Shown here one piece after another: positions 23,461 through 31,525 of a DNA stretch of 37,076 nt. Below the pieces are notes generated by a model. That model made no database searches and was not told the DNA's origin. It saw nothing but the letters and a program-made list of their open reading frames with translations. A program made the position numbers and the translations under genes. Numbering within the stretch: the first letter of the stretch is position 1; each line of letters opens with the position of its first letter. The DNA is from Alphaproteobacteria bacterium HGW-Alphaproteobacteria-6 (lineage in GTDB: Bacteria; Pseudomonadota; Alphaproteobacteria; Rhodobacterales; Rhodobacteraceae): assembly GCA_002841115.1 (NCBI GenBank), contig PHEC01000019.1, forward strand, positions 1 through 37,076, written 5' to 3'.

Positions 23461-23931
23461 ATGAAATCGCTTCTCTCGACACTTGCGCTGACCACCGCGC
23501 TGACGCTTCCCGGCCTCGCCACGGCACGCCCGGTCACGCTCACCACGACCCTCAACACCTATGGCGGCGATGGCGCCTATCTCGCGCTTTACGTCACCGA
23601 CGCCTCGGGCGCCTATGCGGGCAGCCTGTGGATGGCTGGCGGAAAGTCCAAATACTACAAGCACCTGACCGATTGGTACCGCGCCACGGGCGGCGACACC
23701 GGCCAGGTCAACGGCATCACCGGCGCCAGCGTTGGTGCGGGCCGGACGCTCAAGATCACGCTCGACCTTGCAGACGCGCTTTTTGACGCGGGCTATACGC
23801 TGCACGTCGACGCCGCCGTCGAGGACATGCGCGACAGCCCGGCCGAGGTTGCGGTGCCGTTGACGACGAAAGGCGCCGGAACGCCCCTGCGCGGGCGTCG
23901 CTACGTCGCCAGCGTCGCCTACGACATGTGA
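23461..23931 (+). CDS. DUF2271 protein with flavinylation motif
   Basis: This 156-residue secreted protein has a signal peptide (cleavage near TARPV, residue 22) and a DUF2271 domain (TTTLNTYGGDGAYLALYVTD, SLWMAGGKSKYYKHLTDWYR). Residues 84-90 read NGITGAS, with D79 just before. This fits the [S/T]GA[T/S] motif to which ApbE attaches FMN through a phosphoester bond on the last residue, here Ser90. DUF2271 genes are known to associate with PepSY and ApbE genes. The protein is therefore a probable periplasmic FMN-carrying electron carrier between the membrane reductase and an external acceptor. It lies 75 bp after the poly-Asp gene and 7 bp before the reductase gene. Confidence 0.85.
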   Translation: MKSLLSTLALTTALTLPGLATARPVTLTTTLNTYGGDGAYLALYVTDASGAYAGSLWMAGGKSKYYKHLTDWYRATGGDTGQVNGITGASVGAGRTLKITLDLADALFDAGYTLHVDAAVEDMRDSPAEVAVPLTTKGAGTPLRGRRYVASVAYDM

Positions 23932-23938
23932 GGGGGCC

Positions 23939-26143
23939 ATGATCCGCGCCCTGCATCGCTGGCCGGGTCTGCTGGCCCTGGCCCTGGTGACGGTGCTGGC
24001 GCTCAGCGGCGCGGCGCTGTCGGTCTTCCCCGCGGCCGAGCGGCTGGCCGCGCCGCAGGCCGGGGCGGGCCTGAGCGTCGCCACCCTCGCCTCCCGCATC
24101 CGGTCGGTCTATCCGGGCGTCGAGCAGATCCGCCGCGCGCCGTCGGGGCGGATCACCGCCTACTGGTTCGACCAGGGCGCGCCCGGTGCGGCCGTCATCG
24201 ATCCCGCGACCGGGCAGGGCGTGGCCTCTGCCGATCCCGATCCGGTCCGTCGCTGGCTGACCAACCTGCACCGCTCGCTGTTTCTGGGGGACGGGGGCCG
24301 GATCGCCATGGCCATGGGGGCGGCAATGTTGCTGGTCCTGTCACTGTCCGGCGCGGCGCTGGTCGCGCGGCGGGCCGGTGGCTGGCGGCACTGGTTCGCG
24401 CGCTCGCGCGGGCCGCTGGCCGGGCGGCTGCATGTCGAGATCGCCCGGATCGCGGTGATCGGCCTTGTTTTCTCGTCTGCCACCGCCCTGTGGATGACCG
24501 CCTCCACCTTCGATCTCTTGCCCGACGGCGGCGCGGCGCCTGCCATGCCGGCCGAGGTCAGCGGTGAGGCAGGGTTCGCTCTCGATCAGATGGCCGTCTT
24601 GCGACAGACGCGCGTGACCGGGCTGCGCGAGCTGAGCTTTCCCTATCCGGGCGATACGACCGATGTCTTCACGCTGAAGACCGACCGGGGCACCGGCTAT
24701 CTCGATCAGGGAAACGGGGCGCTCCTGGCCTGGGCCGACCTGACCGGGTGGGAGCGGGTCTCGGAAACCATCACCATGCTGCACACCGGACAGGGTGCTG
24801 CGACGCTCGGCCTCGTGCTCGGGTTGATGGCGCTTGGCGTGCCGGCGATGGGCGCGACAGGTGTGCTGACCTGGGCCGCCGGGCGGCGCGGACGGCCGCG
24901 CATCCGGGGCAATCAGGCCGCGGGGCGGGCCGAGACGATCCTGCTGGTCGGCAGCGAGGGCGGCAGCACCTGGGGATTCGCCGCGACGCTGCACGCCGCG
25001 CTGACACAGGCCGGGCAGAGCGTCCATGTCGGGCCGATGTCGGCCTTCGCACCAGACCGCTACGCCGCGGCCCGCCGGATCGTCCTGCTGGCCGCGACCT
25101 ATGGCGACGGCGCGGCACCGGCCTCGGCCAGGGGCTTTCTCGACCGGCTGGCCGCCGCCGATCGTGCGCCCGGCGCGGCCCTTGCCGTGCTAGGCTTCGG
25201 CGATCGCGGCTTTGCCGACTACTGCGGCTTTGCCAGGGCCGTCGCGGCGGCGGCAAGGGCGAAGGGCTGGGACGAACTCCTGCCCTTCGACACGGTCGAC
25301 TGCCAGTCGCCGCAGGATTTCGCGCGCTGGGGCCGCGCCCTTGGCCAGGCGCTGGGGATCGACCTGAGGCTTTCGCACCAGCCGGTTCAGCCGCGGACCG
25401 GGACGCTGACCCTGATCTCGCGCCGCGACTACGGCGCCGGGGTGCAGGCCCCGACCGCGATCCTGCGCTTTGCCCTGCCGCGTGTCCCGCTCTGGCAGCG
25501 GCTGACCGGGGCGGGCTTTGCCCGGTTCGAGGCCGGCGACCTGATCGGCATCCTGCCCGCGGGATCACCCCTGCCGCGCCTCTACTCGCTTGCCTCGGCG
25601 CGCCGCGACGGCTTCGTCGAGATCGTGGTCAGGAAGCATCCCGGCGGTCTTTGCTCGGGCCAGTTGACCGCGCTGGAACCGGGCGACACGGTGAGCGCCT
25701 TCCTGCGCCGCAATCCGGGGTTCCGGCCGGGCCGGGGCCGCGCGGCCCTGATCCTGATCGGGGCGGGAACCGGCATCGGGCCGCTGGCCGGGATCATCCG
25801 CGGCAATGCGCGACGGCCGATCCACCTTTTCTTCGGAATGCGCCACCCCGACAGTGACTTTCTCTATGACGCGGAACTGCCAGCCTGGCAGCAGGAGGGC
25901 CGTCTGGCCCGGCTGGTCACGGCGGTCTCGCGCGGGGCGCGGCCGCATTACGTCCAGGATGCGCTTGGCGGCGATGCGGCCGAAGTTGCCCGGCTGATCG
26001 CTGCCGGCGCGCGGGTGATGGTCTGCGGCGGCCGCGACATGGCCGCGGGCGTGGCCGATGCGCTGGCCGAGATCCTCGCGCCCGCCGGGATGACGCCGGC
26101 GACGCTGAAGGCAGAGGGGCGCTATGTCGAGGATGTCTATTGA
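23939..26143 (+). CDS. PepSY-TM / flavodoxin / NADPH-reductase fusion
   Basis: This 734-residue protein has three parts. Residues 1-325 are a PepSY-associated membrane domain (MIRALHRWPGLLALALV, LTNLHRSLFLGDGGR, histidines facing the membrane, final span ATGVLTWAAGRR). Residues 335-485 are flavodoxin-like, with FMN loops VGSEGGSTWGFAATLH and LAATYGDGAAPASARGF. Residues 490-734 are an FNR module like sulfite reductase or cytochrome P450 reductase (RLYSLASA for FAD, HPGGLCSGQL, GAGTGIGPLAGIIRG for NADPH, C-terminus GRYVEDVY). It should carry electrons from NADPH through FAD and FMN across the membrane, probably to the flavinylated DUF2271 protein. It overlaps apbE. Confidence 0.88.
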   Translation: MIRALHRWPGLLALALVTVLALSGAALSVFPAAERLAAPQAGAGLSVATLASRIRSVYPGVEQIRRAPSGRITAYWFDQGAPGAAVIDPATGQGVASADPDPVRRWLTNLHRSLFLGDGGRIAMAMGAAMLLVLSLSGAALVARRAGGWRHWFARSRGPLAGRLHVEIARIAVIGLVFSSATALWMTASTFDLLPDGGAAPAMPAEVSGEAGFALDQMAVLRQTRVTGLRELSFPYPGDTTDVFTLKTDRGTGYLDQGNGALLAWADLTGWERVSETITMLHTGQGAATLGLVLGLMALGVPAMGATGVLTWAAGRRGRPRIRGNQAAGRAETILLVGSEGGSTWGFAATLHAALTQAGQSVHVGPMSAFAPDRYAAARRIVLLAATYGDGAAPASARGFLDRLAAADRAPGAALAVLGFGDRGFADYCGFARAVAAAARAKGWDELLPFDTVDCQSPQDFARWGRALGQALGIDLRLSHQPVQPRTGTLTLISRRDYGAGVQAPTAILRFALPRVPLWQRLTGAGFARFEAGDLIGILPAGSPLPRLYSLASARRDGFVEIVVRKHPGGLCSGQLTALEPGDTVSAFLRRNPGFRPGRGRAALILIGAGTGIGPLAGIIRGNARRPIHLFFGMRHPDSDFLYDAELPAWQQEGRLARLVTAVSRGARPHYVQDALGGDAAEVARLIAAGARVMVCGGRDMAAGVADALAEILAPAGMTPATLKAEGRYVEDVY

Positions 26144-27103
26144 GCCGGTGCGCCATGCGCTGAACGGCGCGACCATGGGCACGCGCTGGTCCGCGCTGTT
26201 CTTCGTGCGGCCGGGGTTCGACCCCGAGCCGGTCCGCGCCGCGCTGCAAGCGGCGGTGGACGAGGTGGATGCGCAGATGTCGACCTGGATGCCGGGCAGC
26301 GACCTGATGCAGCTGAACGCCGCGCCCGTGGGGGATGGGTCGCGGTGCCAGAAGGGCTGCGGGCGGTGCTGGCCCTGGGTCTGGCGATCGGTCGCGCCTC
26401 GGGCGGGGCCTTCGACATCGGCATGGGCGATGCGGTGACAGCCTGGGGTTTCGGGCCCGAGGCCGCCCTGCCGGGGCGTATCCGCAGCGCGATGGCGGCA
26501 TCCCGCAGGCCGGCGCATGAGGTGCTGGAAATCGGGGCGGGCTGGGTCCGCAAGTCGGCGCCGCTTGTGCTTGACCTCAACGGCATCGCCAAGGGATACG
26601 GCGTGGACCGGCTGGCCGAGACGCTGCTGGACCACGGGATCGGCGCCGGCCTCGTCGGTATCGACGGCGAGATGCGCGCGCTCGGGCAGCGACCCGACGC
26701 GACGCCCTGGACCATCGCGGTCGAGGCGCCGGACCCCGAAGGCCGCGCGCCCCATTCCATCCTGACGCTGCACGATGCCGCCGTGGCGACCTCGGGCGAT
26801 TATCGCCACTGGGTCGAGGTGCAGGGACGGCGCCTGTCGCATACGATGGATCCCGGCCGGGGCGCGCCGGTGCTGGCCTCGCCGGCCTCGGTCACCGTCG
26901 TCGCGCCAAGCTGTGCCGAGGCCGACGCCTGGGCAACCGCGCTGATGGTGCTGGGCCCCGACCGGGGTGCGACACTTGCGCGCGAACGCGGGCTCGACGC
27001 GCTGTTCCTGCTGCGCGATGATGACGGGCGCGCAAGGGGCGTCGGGGTCGGGCAGCTTCTGTCCGCAAAGCCCGCGGAAACCGACCCGGCCAAGGGGAAT
27101 TGA
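26124..27103 (+). pseudogene. apbE: FAD:protein FMN transferase ApbE, broken by a one-base frameshift
   Basis: Two frames together make a normal ApbE. The first (from ATG 26124) gives NGATMGTRW, DEVDAQMSTWMPGSDLMQLN. The second (to 27103) gives SGGAFDIGMGDAVTAWGFGP, LDLNGIAKGYGVDRLA, the AVATSGDYRHW segment and the metal/flavin site HTMDPGRGAPV. They join if one base is added near 26336-26337, where GTG GGG GAT GGG would become GAT TGG GTC GCG and restore VGDWVAVPEGL. Either the gene is inactive or the base call is wrong. The enzyme transfers FMN onto Ser/Thr of exported proteins; the likely target is the DUF2271 protein. There is no obvious signal peptide at the N-terminus. It overlaps the reductase gene by 20 bp. 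Confidence 0.85.
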
Positions 27104-27108
27104 GCGGC

Positions 27109-28983
27109 ATGCACCACACCGGCAAGGACCGCTTCAAGACCGCCATCCTGCTGATCACCGTGGTCGCGCTGTTCACGGGTCTCGGCCTTTCCGTCGCCGG
27201 CAAGGGCGATATCGCGAAGATCGTCTGGCACATAGGGGTGTTGCCTGCCCTCGCCGCCCTTCTGGTCGAGATCCTGCGCAGCATCGGACGCGGCGAGGTC
27301 GGGCTTGATATCGTCGCGGCGCTGTCGATGACCGCGGCCCTGGTCTTCGGCGAGACGCTGGCGGCGGCGGTCGTCGCGGTGATGTATTCCGGCGGCACCT
27401 TTCTTGAAAGCTTCGCCGAAGGCCGCGCCCGGCGCGAGATGCATGGCCTCTTGTCCCGCGTCCCGAGAACCGCGACCCGGCACCGCAACGGCGGGCTTGA
27501 TGAGGTTCCCCTTGACGAGATCGCGCCGGGCGACCGGCTGCTGATCCGGCAAGGCGACGTGGTGCCGGTGGATGGCACCACGGCATCCGACACCGCCTTC
27601 CTCGACACCTCGGCGCTGACCGGCGAGTCGTTGCCCCGGCGCCTGGCGCGCGGCGCCGAGGCGATGAGCGGATCGACCAACGCGGGCGAGGCCTTCGACC
27701 TGACCGCCACGCGCCGCGCGGCCGAAAGCACCTATGCCGGCATCGTCCGGCTGGTCGAGGCGGCGCAACGCTCCAAGGCGCCGATGTCGCGGCTGGCCGA
27801 CCGCTGGTCGCTGGGCTTCCTGGCGGTCACCGTCGCCATTGCCTTCGCCGCCTGGTGGTTCACCGGCGACCCGATCCGGGCGGTCGCCGTGCTGGTCGTC
27901 GCCACACCCTGTCCGCTGATCCTGGCGGTTCCGGTGGCGCTGGTCGCAGGTCTGTCGCGGGCGGCGCATTTCGGCGTGCTGATCAAGGGCGCGGGGCCGC
28001 TTGAGACGATGGCGCGCATCCGCACGCTGATCCTTGACAAGACCGGCACCCTGACCGACGGGCGCCCGCAGATCGTGTCGATCGACAGCGCGGGCAGTCT
28101 GGGCGAAGACGAGATCCTGCGCCTTGCCGCAGCCCTTGATCAGGCGTCGAAACATCCGGTCGCGCAGGCCATCGTCGCCGCCGCGAAGGCGCGGGGCCTG
28201 ACGCTGCCGGTGCCGTCGGAGGTGGCCGAGATTCCCGGCGAAGGGGTCCTGGGCAGCGTCGCTGGCCGCGCGGTCATCGTTGGCGGCGACGGTTTCGTCG
28301 CCAGCCGGGTCGGGCGGCCGTCCGGCGACCACCCGGCCATGGCCGCCGGATCGGTTCTTGTCGCCGTGGCGGTCGATGGCCATATGGCGGGGCATCTGGT
28401 GATGTCCGACCCGCTGCGCGAGGGCGCCGGCGCCATGCTGGCCGGGCTGCGAAACAAGGGGATCGGTCGCATCCTGCTTGCCACCGGCGACCGGACCGAG
28501 GTGGCAGAGCGGGTGACCGAAGGGCTTGGCCTTGACGGGCTGCGCGCCGGCCTGACCCCCGACCAGAAGGTCCTGCTGGTCCTGACCGAGCGCAAGAACG
28601 GCCCGGTGATGATGGTCGGCGACGGGGTGAACGACGCGCCCGCGCTGGCCGCCGCCGATGTCGGCGTCGCCATGGGCGCGCGCGGTGCCGCCGCCTCGGC
28701 CGAGGCTTCCGACGTGGTGCTGCTGGTCGACCGGATCGACCGGCTTGGCCCGGGGATCGAGATCGCGCGGGCCTCGCGGCGGATCGCCGTCGAAAGCGTC
28801 GTCGCCGGCATCGGCCTTTCGGTCCTCGGCATGATCGCGGCCGCCTTCGGCTACATCACCCCGGTGCAGGGCGCGCTGCTGCAAGAGGTGATCGACGTCG
28901 CCGTGATCCTGAACGCGCTGCGCGCCCTGCGGATCGCACCGCATGAGCCCGCAGCACCGGCCCCCCTGGCCACCGGTGCCTGA
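27109..28983 (+). CDS. P1B-type heavy-metal-translocating ATPase
   Basis: This protein of about 624 residues has no N-terminal metal-binding (HMA) domain. It shows the actuator motif DTSALTGES, the transmembrane metal site ATPCPLILAVPVAL, the phosphorylation motif LDKTGTLTDGRP, the P1B mark SKHPVAQAI and the hinge GDGVNDAPALAAADVGVAMG. The membrane motif is TPC rather than CPC, which excludes ordinary Cu+ and Zn2+/Cd2+ types and is closest to the TPC group reported for Ni/Fe exporters; substrate assignment is tentative. ATG 27109 follows AAGGGG; a TTG at 27100 is the alternative. The stop codon coincides with the end of an IS3-like element, so the extreme C-terminus may be altered. Confidence 0.9.
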   Translation: MHHTGKDRFKTAILLITVVALFTGLGLSVAGKGDIAKIVWHIGVLPALAALLVEILRSIGRGEVGLDIVAALSMTAALVFGETLAAAVVAVMYSGGTFLESFAEGRARREMHGLLSRVPRTATRHRNGGLDEVPLDEIAPGDRLLIRQGDVVPVDGTTASDTAFLDTSALTGESLPRRLARGAEAMSGSTNAGEAFDLTATRRAAESTYAGIVRLVEAAQRSKAPMSRLADRWSLGFLAVTVAIAFAAWWFTGDPIRAVAVLVVATPCPLILAVPVALVAGLSRAAHFGVLIKGAGPLETMARIRTLILDKTGTLTDGRPQIVSIDSAGSLGEDEILRLAAALDQASKHPVAQAIVAAAKARGLTLPVPSEVAEIPGEGVLGSVAGRAVIVGGDGFVASRVGRPSGDHPAMAAGSVLVAVAVDGHMAGHLVMSDPLREGAGAMLAGLRNKGIGRILLATGDRTEVAERVTEGLGLDGLRAGLTPDQKVLLVLTERKNGPVMMVGDGVNDAPALAAADVGVAMGARGAAASAEASDVVLLVDRIDRLGPGIEIARASRRIAVESVVAGIGLSVLGMIAAAFGYITPVQGALLQEVIDVAVILNALRALRIAPHEPAAPAPLATGA

Positions 28984-29802
28984 GGAGGCCCCAATTTTCG
29001 GGACACTGAGCTACGCCTGATCGACGGCTGAGAAGGACGGATCGAGTGGCTGGAAAGAGGAAGCGGTACAGCGCGGCGTTCAAGGCGAAGGTGGCGCTGG
29101 AGGCGATCAGTGCGCGGAGAGTAGCTCGGACTGCAAGATCGACCGGCATTACATCGCCCCCGGCAAGCCGACCCGGAATGCCTTCATCGAGAGCTTTAAC
29201 AGGCTGCTGAAAAAGAAGCTTGGCCAGTGTCTGGCGGGGAAACTGTTCCCTTCCCACCATCCGATCCCGGCGCCGAGGGACGCGCCCGACCCTGGGGGGG
29301 CGCCTTGGGACGCTGGGGCTGCGGTGCTTTATCGCAACCAGACCACTCCAACCGTCGAGCAATTTGCATGGTTGCCATGCGCCCTCCCGCCGGGAGGGTC
29401 GGGCGCGGCCCGGGCTGGTCGCCCGGGCCCGGACTTGTGGGGGGCGTGGCGAGGAACGGTTTTCCGATTTGGTGGTTGAAAACGGATGGGTGCGTGACTT
29501 TTTCAACAGCCTGTTAACGGTCGGCTACGCGACGAGCTGCTGAACGAGACGCTATTCCCGTCCCTGCACCATGCCCGCGTCACGCTGGCGGCCTGGCGCA
29601 CGGACTACCACACCGAAGCCCTCATTCCCGTATCGGCTGGCAAACGCCCGCCGTCTTCGCCCAGAGCTTGACCCCGCAACGGGGCCTGACGCTGCGCAAC
29701 CCACAAAGCACCGCGCCAGCCCCCGTTGCTCAACCCGCCCATATGGGCAAAATCAAAACCCGGAGTCTCGCTCACGCTTGATAAAAGTCGGGGGCAACGT
29801 CA
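28981..29802 (+). mobile_element. IS3-family insertion sequence, degenerate
   Basis: The left part encodes the start of an OrfA (VAGKRKRYSAAFKAKVALEA from 29046). After a large deletion near 29115, the OrfB C-terminus follows: DRHYIAPGKPTRNAFIESFN, then, beyond an inserted element, DELLNETLFPSLHHARVTL and, after a frameshift near 29610, PHSRIGWQTPAVFAQSLTPQ and the tail to about 29780. The probable ends are imperfect inverted repeats: TGAGGAGGCCCC at 28981 and, on the other strand, TGACGTTGCCCCC ending at 29802. Most of OrfA and the DDE core are gone. It cannot transpose on its own. Confidence 0.75.
29200..29513. mobile_element. 314-bp MITE-like element with 16-bp inverted ends
   Basis: The ends are CAGGCTGCTGAAAAAG (29200-29215) and its inverse CTTTTTCAACAGCCTG (ending 29513), one mismatch in 16. 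TTAA stands immediately outside both ends (29196-29199 and 29514-29517). Removing the element and one TTAA restores the IS3 OrfB frame (IESFNGRLRDELLNE). It carries no transposase or recognisable gene. The TGTTGAAAAAG-type ends resemble those of several DDE transposon families, so it was probably mobilised in trans. Confidence 0.8.
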
Positions 29803-29845
29803 GCAGTAGTCCGGCGAGATGGCAGAACAGCAAGAGGTGATGCCG

Positions 29846-30079
29846 ATGAAGCGCTCGGAAATCAATGCCATCAGTCAGCGGCAAGGGCGTTCTTTGCCAC
29901 GCACCAGTTTTTTCTGCCGCCATGGGCTGACAGGTCGCATGATCAGTGGAAGCGGAATCCCGAACTCGCCCGCTGGTATCGCAGGCATCAGATGGGATGG
30001 GACATCACCGACTTCGGCTCGGGCAATTTCCTGACGCGTGGCCTGCTTCTGCTCTGCATTCGCAACGGTCGCCTGAACG
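29846..30079 (+). pseudogene. D-lyxose/D-mannose isomerase remnant
   Basis: The first 13 or so codons (MKRSEINAISQRQ) and, after a one-base shift near 29887, the frame AFFATHQFFLPPWA, QWKRNPELARWYRRHQ and MGWDITDFGSGNFLTRGL match the N-terminus of D-lyxose ketol-isomerases. The match ends at CIRNG near 30075. The metal-binding histidines of the cupin core that should follow are absent. It is a frameshifted and truncated relic. Confidence 0.65.
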
Positions 30080-30256
30080 ATATCGGCGAGATCCCCCGGG
30101 TCGCTCCGGGTGATCACGCGCCAGACCTGGCGCATCGGCTGGCGCAGCCGCGCCACGGTCGAGAACCGGACGGAAAACATCCGGTGCCACGGCCGCATCG
30201 CCACCGCCATCGCAGAGCAGGATGCCGCAGGCGCCAGGGAAGCGATGCAAGAGTAA
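30080..30256 (+). pseudogene. GntR-family FCD-domain C-terminal fragment
   Basis: A 58-codon open stretch ending in TAA at 30254-30256 encodes RVITRQTWRIGWRSRATVEN, then RIATAIAEQDAAGAREAMQE. This pattern (exposed basic helix, then xRIxxAIxxxDxxxAxxAM) is the last helices of the FCD ligand domain of GntR regulators. It has no start and no DNA-binding domain. It follows the isomerase fragment directly, as if a regulator gene and a sugar isomerase gene had been fused by deletion. Confidence 0.5.
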
Positions 30257-30502
30257 TTCGATTCCGCGGTCAGCGTGCTTCTGGGTGCGGGGATCACCTG
30301 AGGTTGCGCTTGCGGGCAAGCCGGCGCTTGCGCCGCGGGCCGCGGCGAGCGGTTGCTTTCGCGGGATGCGGCACAAGACACATGCTGCACAACCGCATCG
30401 GCCCGCCCCTGCCCAGGGCGAACCGGACACGCGAGGCGGGACCCGCGGGCCATCCGGTTGTGGCGAGACCGGGATCACCGCCGGAACCGTCACGGCCCGG
30501 GC
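30257..30502. other. Intergenic, no gene seen
   Basis: These 246 bp are GC-rich with short palindromes (for example GGCGCTTGCGCC near 30322). They show no ribosome-bound start or family match. They separate the remnant region from the end of fliP; one of the hairpins may end the flagellar transcript. Confidence 0.4.
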
Positions 30503-31237
30503 TCAGAAGTAGCTGCGCACCAGGGCGCCCGAGATCAGTGTCCAGCCGTCCGCAACGACGAAGAACGCCAGCTTGAAGGGCAGCGCGACGATCGCCGGCG
30601 GCACCATCATCATGCCCATCGACATCAGCACCGCCGAAACCACCAGATCGATGATCAGGAACGGCAGAAAGATCAGAAACCCGATCTCGAAGGCGCGGGC
30701 GACCTCGGACAGCATGAAGGACGGCACCAGAAGCGACAGCGGCGCCGCCGGATCCTGTGCCAGCGTGGCGGTCTCCGGGCGCAGTGCTGCGAGCGAGGTG
30801 AAGGTGCCGGCATCGGTGCGCGCCGCCATGAAGGTGCGAAACGGGGCGACGGCGCGGGCAAAGGCCTCGGGCAGATCGAGCGTGCCGGCGGCATAGGGCT
30901 GCACCCCCTCGGCCCAGGACGCAAGAAAGACCGGCTCCATGATGAACCAGGTCAGAAACAGCGCCAGCGAGACGATCAGCATGTTGGGCGGCGATTGCTG
31001 CAGCCCGATCGCCTGGCGCAGGATCGACAGAACGGTCACGATGAACGGAAAGCAGGTGACCATCACAGCCAGCCCCGGTGCCAGGCTGAGCACGGTGATC
31101 AGGCCGATCAGCAGCATCGACTGCCCGCCGAGACTGCCGCCGCCGCCCAGCGTCAGCGTCAGATCCTGTGCCGCCGCCGGCCCTGCCTGAACCAGCAGCA
31201 GGGCCAGAACGGCCGCGATCACCGGCGCGCGTCCCAA
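30503..31237 (-). CDS. fliP: Flagellar export apparatus protein FliP
   Basis: This 244-residue protein has an N-terminal signal-like segment and four membrane helices. LAPGLAVMVTCFPFIVTVLSILRQAIG, SPPNMLIVSLALFLTWFIM, and in the C-terminal half FMLSEVARAFEIGFLIFLPFLIIDLVV and SMGMMMVPP are FliP signatures. With FliQ and FliR it forms the export gate inside the basal body. It follows fliN by 3 bp and ends the minus-strand flagellar operon within the window; fliQ, fliR and flhA are not present here. Confidence 0.95.
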   Translation of the reverse strand: MGRAPVIAAVLALLLVQAGPAAAQDLTLTLGGGGSLGGQSMLLIGLITVLSLAPGLAVMVTCFPFIVTVLSILRQAIGLQQSPPNMLIVSLALFLTWFIMEPVFLASWAEGVQPYAAGTLDLPEAFARAVAPFRTFMAARTDAGTFTSLAALRPETATLAQDPAAPLSLLVPSFMLSEVARAFEIGFLIFLPFLIIDLVVSAVLMSMGMMMVPPAIVALPFKLAFFVVADGWTLISGALVRSYF

Positions 31238-31240
31238 TCG

Positions 31241-31525
31241 TCAGAACCCGCGACCGAGATCGACGACCTCGGTCAGCCGGACGGCAAGCTGACCGGCCGG
31301 CTCGCCGTCAAGCTCGGTCAGTTCACCCCGTGCGATCAGGCGGTCGCCGACATAAAGCTCGACCGGGTCATCGACCCGCCGGTCAAGCGGCAGCACCGCG
31401 TCACGGCGCAGCCGAAGCAGGTCGCGCACCAGCGGCCGGGCGCGGCCGACCGAGATCGTGATCTCGATCGGAACCTGGGTGAAGGGATTGTTCTCGGCCC
31501 GCTCCGGGCCCGGCTGGTCATCCAT
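31241..31525 (-). CDS. fliN: Flagellar motor switch protein FliN
   Basis: This 94-residue protein consists of a single SpoA domain: PIEITISVGRARPLVRDLL, then VDDPVELYVGDRLIARGEL and RLTEVVDLG. FliN forms the cytoplasmic C-ring below FliM and FliG. Its start overlaps the end of the FliH-like gene by 8 bp. The size is at the short end for FliN, lacking the usual N-terminal tail. Confidence 0.92.
   Translation of the reverse strand: MDDQPGPERAENNPFTQVPIEITISVGRARPLVRDLLRLRRDAVLPLDRRVDDPVELYVGDRLIARGELTELDGEPAGQLAVRLTEVVDLGRGF

Noticed and set aside
26800-28944. Very long open frame on the minus strand opposite apbE and the metal ATPase
   Set aside because: Its translation is Arg/Gly/His/Gln-rich low-complexity sequence with no family; it is the GC-rich shadow of the clearly conserved ATPase frame.
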